DNA from: Limivivens faecihominis
Lineage (GTDB): Bacteria > Bacillota > Clostridia > Lachnospirales > Lachnospiraceae
DNA length: 6,511 nt
Assembly: GCF_020686945.1 (NCBI RefSeq)
Contig: NZ_JAJEPR010000070.1
Coordinates: forward strand, 1 to 6,511
Direction of reading: 5' to 3'
Part shown: positions 4,097 to 6,511 of the stretch, one piece after another
Layout: every line of letters begins with the position of its first letter
Numbering within the stretch: position 1 is the first letter of the stretch
The notes under the pieces: generated by a model
Database searches by the model: none
Told to the model about the DNA's origin: nothing
What the model saw: the letters and a program-made list of their open reading frames with translations, nothing else
Program-made: the position numbers and the translations under genes

Positions 4097-6511
4097 TTAA
4101 CCTGCTTCGGAAGTCTCCTCTAAGCGGGTTGTCATGATTTTATAGAGGGAATTCTTCGGGAATCTGTCTACAAATGGGATAATGACATTTCCATAGAACA
4201 AAAGTCCTTCCCCCTCATTACTGTTGGTTACATAGGACAGCTGGGTTGGTGAGATATTCAGCTGCTTTGCCAGAATCTGCCTGTCTCCGGAAGCCTGGTT
4301 CAGCATATAAATAAAATCTGAATTTTCAAATATATTCTCTATCTCCCTGGAAGACAATAAATCTTTTATATTCTGGGTGATTCCAGTTGGAATACCACCC
4401 CATTTACGAAATCTCTTCCATATCTCCACACTATAAGCTGCGGTCTGCTCTTCCTTCAAAAGAAGATGGAACTCATCCACATAGTATCTGGTGGACTTAT
4501 GAGCAGAACGGTTCATTGTTACCCTGTTCCAGACCTGATCCTGAATGACAAGCATCCCAATCTTTTTCAACTGCTTACCAAGTTCCTTGATATCAAAGCA
4601 GACAATGCGGTTATTGATGTCCACGTTTGTCTGATGGTTAAACACATTCAAAGAACCTGTAACATAGATTTCCAACGAAGTGGCCAGTCGCTGTGCTTCT
4701 GGCTCTTCCTGTTTTCTCAGAAGGTTATATAAATCCTCCAGGATTGGCATCTTCTCCGGTACTGGATCGGCAAGATATTCCTGATATACTAACCGCACAC
4801 AACGGTCAATGATGGTCTTTTCTACCGGCTCCAGTCCATTCTTTCCTCCAACAATCAGCTCACACAAAGACAGAATAAAATCTGCTTTCAATGACAGTGG
4901 ATTATCTTCCTCGGAATAGTTCAGGTTCAGATCCATTGGATTGATATACTGGTCAGATACTGGCGAAACCCGAACTACCTGCCCATGCAGTGCCTGCACA
5001 AGTGCCGAATATTCGGCTTCTGGATCACAGATAATGATATCGTCTTCCGTGATCAAAAAGCAGTTTGTAATTTCCCTCTTTGCTGAGAAAGACTTACCGG
5101 AACCTGGTGTACCAAGAATCAGTCCATTCGGGTTCTTCAAACGTTTCCGATCAACCATGATCATGTTGTTGGATAATGCATTCAATCCATAATAAAGAGC
5201 TTCCCCTTCCTGAAACAGTTCCTGTGTCGTAAATGGCACGAAGATCGCTGTTGAAGATGTGGTAAGCCCTCTCTGAATTTCAATCCGATTGACTCCCAGT
5301 GGAATACAGGACATGAGTGCTGCTTCCTGCTGATAATCCAGTTGTTTTAAAGAACAGTTATATTTCTGTGCAATTCCCTGCACCTGGAAAATATTGTTAT
5401 CCAGTTTCTGACGCTTCCTTGCGGTATTCATCACCAGAACCGTTACAAGAAACATTCGTTCATTTCTGGACTGCAGATCTTCCAACAGGTTCTTCGCCTC
5501 TTCTCCATAAGTCACAAGGTCCGATGGAAGCACGTCCATATCATAACCGGAACGTACTGCCCGCTTCTGCTCTTCAATCTTCATCTTATCCAGATCTGAA
5601 ATCTTGCTCTTGATCATCTTGATCGCAGAACTCTGGTCAATAGACTGGATATGAATGTTGACATTGATGCTGTCATCCACATCCAGGAAATCTGCAAGCA
5701 TCCGGTCTGTAAGCTCCGGTGCCAGAATCTGCAGATAACTCACACTTCCCATCGTTCTTCCCATCAAAAATGTCTGATTCTTGGAAAAGTTAAAGGAAGT
5801 CGGTGCAATAAAATCTTTGGTCTTTAATCCTGTTTCTGGAAGCATCTTATACTGGAACTTAAATGGTTCAATCCGATCCTGGTTGAACACATGATACAGA
5901 ATCTCCAGCCTTTCCAGACCATTCAGGGAATGCGCCTGTGCTCCCAAAACCTTAAAGTTATTTAAGATATCTGTTTCGATTCTTTCAAGCCTTGGTCTTG
6001 CCACCTTCAGGTTTTCTGCTTCGATTCCAAAAGTGATATACTTTGTCTTTACCAGACCATTATTTCCTTTGGAAAGCTGATTTTTCAGCATAGCACGGTA
6101 CTCTTCACGAATGGCATTGAAGTCATCGTTCTGATCCGGAATATCAATACTTTTTTCAAATTCTGCCACATCCACCTGCTGATTGATAAAGGACAGCTGC
6201 ACACTGATGGAAGAATCAAAGTAATTTAAGAAATCACAGTAATTTTCAAATATCGTGGTCTTATCCTCATTTAGAGCAAGCTGATAGTTGATGTCATAAA
6301 ACTGAATCGTCTTGGAGAAAAAGGTCTTTGTCACCTGACAGATACCATCCTGCAGCATCCGAATATACGGAATACTCTGCTGTGCAGTTGTAGGAATGTT
6401 TTTCTGTTTCCTACGATCCCGTTCCTGCTTCTTTCTACGCTTTTCCTGTTCTCTTTCTTTTCTGCTTTTTTTGTTTCTTCTTTCCTGACGGTTTCTTTTT
6501 TCCGCCAGGGA
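4097..6511 (-). CDS. VirB4-like conjugal transfer ATPase (CD1110 type), 5' end cut by window edge
   Basis: ATPase that powers assembly of, or transport through, the type IV secretion-like mating channel at the inner face of the membrane. 804 residues are visible and the frame is still open at 6511, so the true start is just outside; VirB4 proteins of these elements are commonly about 800 residues. Visible residues 1-38 are an extremely basic stretch (many Lys, Arg, Gln), followed by a family-like QQSIPYIR. An N-terminal VirB4/TraC-like domain covers roughly 55-400. The ATPase domain follows, with Walker A GTPGSGKS at 467-474, DDIIICDPEAEY at about 490-501, Walker B YYVDEF at 676-681, and a GITQN motif at about 710-714. 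There is no membrane span, so it is cytoplasmic and membrane-associated through partners. The stop is TAA at 4099-4097, 16 bases before the DUF3789 start. The internal ATG at 6358 is not the real start. Function and family are clear; the CD1110 subfamily label is from memory. Confidence 0.93.
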   Translation of the reverse strand, partial: SLAEKRNRQERRNKKSRKEREQEKRRKKQERDRRKQKNIPTTAQQSIPYIRMLQDGICQVTKTFFSKTIQFYDINYQLALNEDKTTIFENYCDFLNYFDSSISVQLSFINQQVDVAEFEKSIDIPDQNDDFNAIREEYRAMLKNQLSKGNNGLVKTKYITFGIEAENLKVARPRLERIETDILNNFKVLGAQAHSLNGLERLEILYHVFNQDRIEPFKFQYKMLPETGLKTKDFIAPTSFNFSKNQTFLMGRTMGSVSYLQILAPELTDRMLADFLDVDDSINVNIHIQSIDQSSAIKMIKSKISDLDKMKIEEQKRAVRSGYDMDVLPSDLVTYGEEAKNLLEDLQSRNERMFLVTVLVMNTARKRQKLDNNIFQVQGIAQKYNCSLKQLDYQQEAALMSCIPLGVNRIEIQRGLTTSSTAIFVPFTTQELFQEGEALYYGLNALSNNMIMVDRKRLKNPNGLILGTPGSGKSFSAKREITNCFLITEDDIIICDPEAEYSALVQALHGQVVRVSPVSDQYINPMDLNLNYSEEDNPLSLKADFILSLCELIVGGKNGLEPVEKTIIDRCVRLVYQEYLADPVPEKMPILEDLYNLLRKQEEPEAQRLATSLEIYVTGSLNVFNHQTNVDINNRIVCFDIKELGKQLKKIGMLVIQDQVWNRVTMNRSAHKSTRYYVDEFHLLLKEEQTAAYSVEIWKRFRKWGGIPTGITQNIKDLLSSREIENIFENSDFIYMLNQASGDRQILAKQLNISPTQLSYVTNSNEGEGLLFYGNVIIPFVDRFPKNSLYKIMTTRLEETSEAG

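Noticed and set aside
4097..6358. VirB4 gene starting at the ATG at 6358
   Set aside because: The frame stays open to the window edge and the extra residues look like the usual basic N-terminus plus QSIPY of the family. The ATG at 6358 has no good ribosome-binding site (upstream is CCGTATATTCGG).
1..6511. tRNA, rRNA, CRISPR array, insertion sequence or attachment site
   Set aside because: The window is almost entirely coding on one strand with gaps of 3 to 42 bases. I saw no regularly spaced nucleotide repeats, cloverleaf sequence, transposase or integrase.

Overview
The window is a slice of the conjugation module of an integrative and conjugative element (ICE, conjugative transposon) from a low-to-moderate-GC Firmicute, most likely a gut Clostridia/Lachnospiraceae-type host. 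The gene set and order match, from memory, the CD1107-CD1110 block of the Clostridioides difficile conjugative transposons and their many relatives in gut anaerobes. No search was run. No species can be named from the sequence, and no integrase, relaxase, cargo gene or attachment site lies inside the window.

All genes are on the minus strand, so transcription runs from position 6511 down to 1. In that order they are: (1) a VirB4-like conjugation ATPase, cut by the right edge at its 5' end (6511-4097); (2) a 36-residue single-membrane-span protein of DUF3789 type (4080-3970); (3) a 938-residue CD1108-type membrane-anchored cell-wall hydrolase with three extracellular enzyme-like domains, 3D, M23 and NlpC/P60 (3966-1150); (4) a 100-residue coiled-coil DUF4315 protein (1107-805); (5) a secreted CD1107/DUF4366-type surface protein with two Ig-like domains, cut by the left edge at its 3' end (851-1). 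Gaps are 16, 3 and 42 bases, followed by a 47-base overlap. The set is therefore almost certainly one operon, and no stretch over 300 bases lacks a gene.

As a unit, VirB4 would energise the type IV secretion-like channel from the cytoplasmic side. The CD1108-type protein would open the peptidoglycan locally from outside the membrane. The DUF3789 and DUF4315 proteins are small companions of unknown function that travel with the block. The CD1107 protein is exported and may act at the cell surface or in mating contact. The upstream genes normally expected (VirB6-like channel protein, PrgI-like protein, VirD4 coupling protein) would lie beyond 6511.

The most notable points are the three-domain hydrolase with its long charged cytoplasmic head, a hairpin between the hydrolase and DUF4315 genes that pairs fully only in the transcribed strand, and ribosome-binding sites written inside the Lys-Glu-rich C-terminal codons of two upstream genes. 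The block itself is a known type; I see no wholly new system here.
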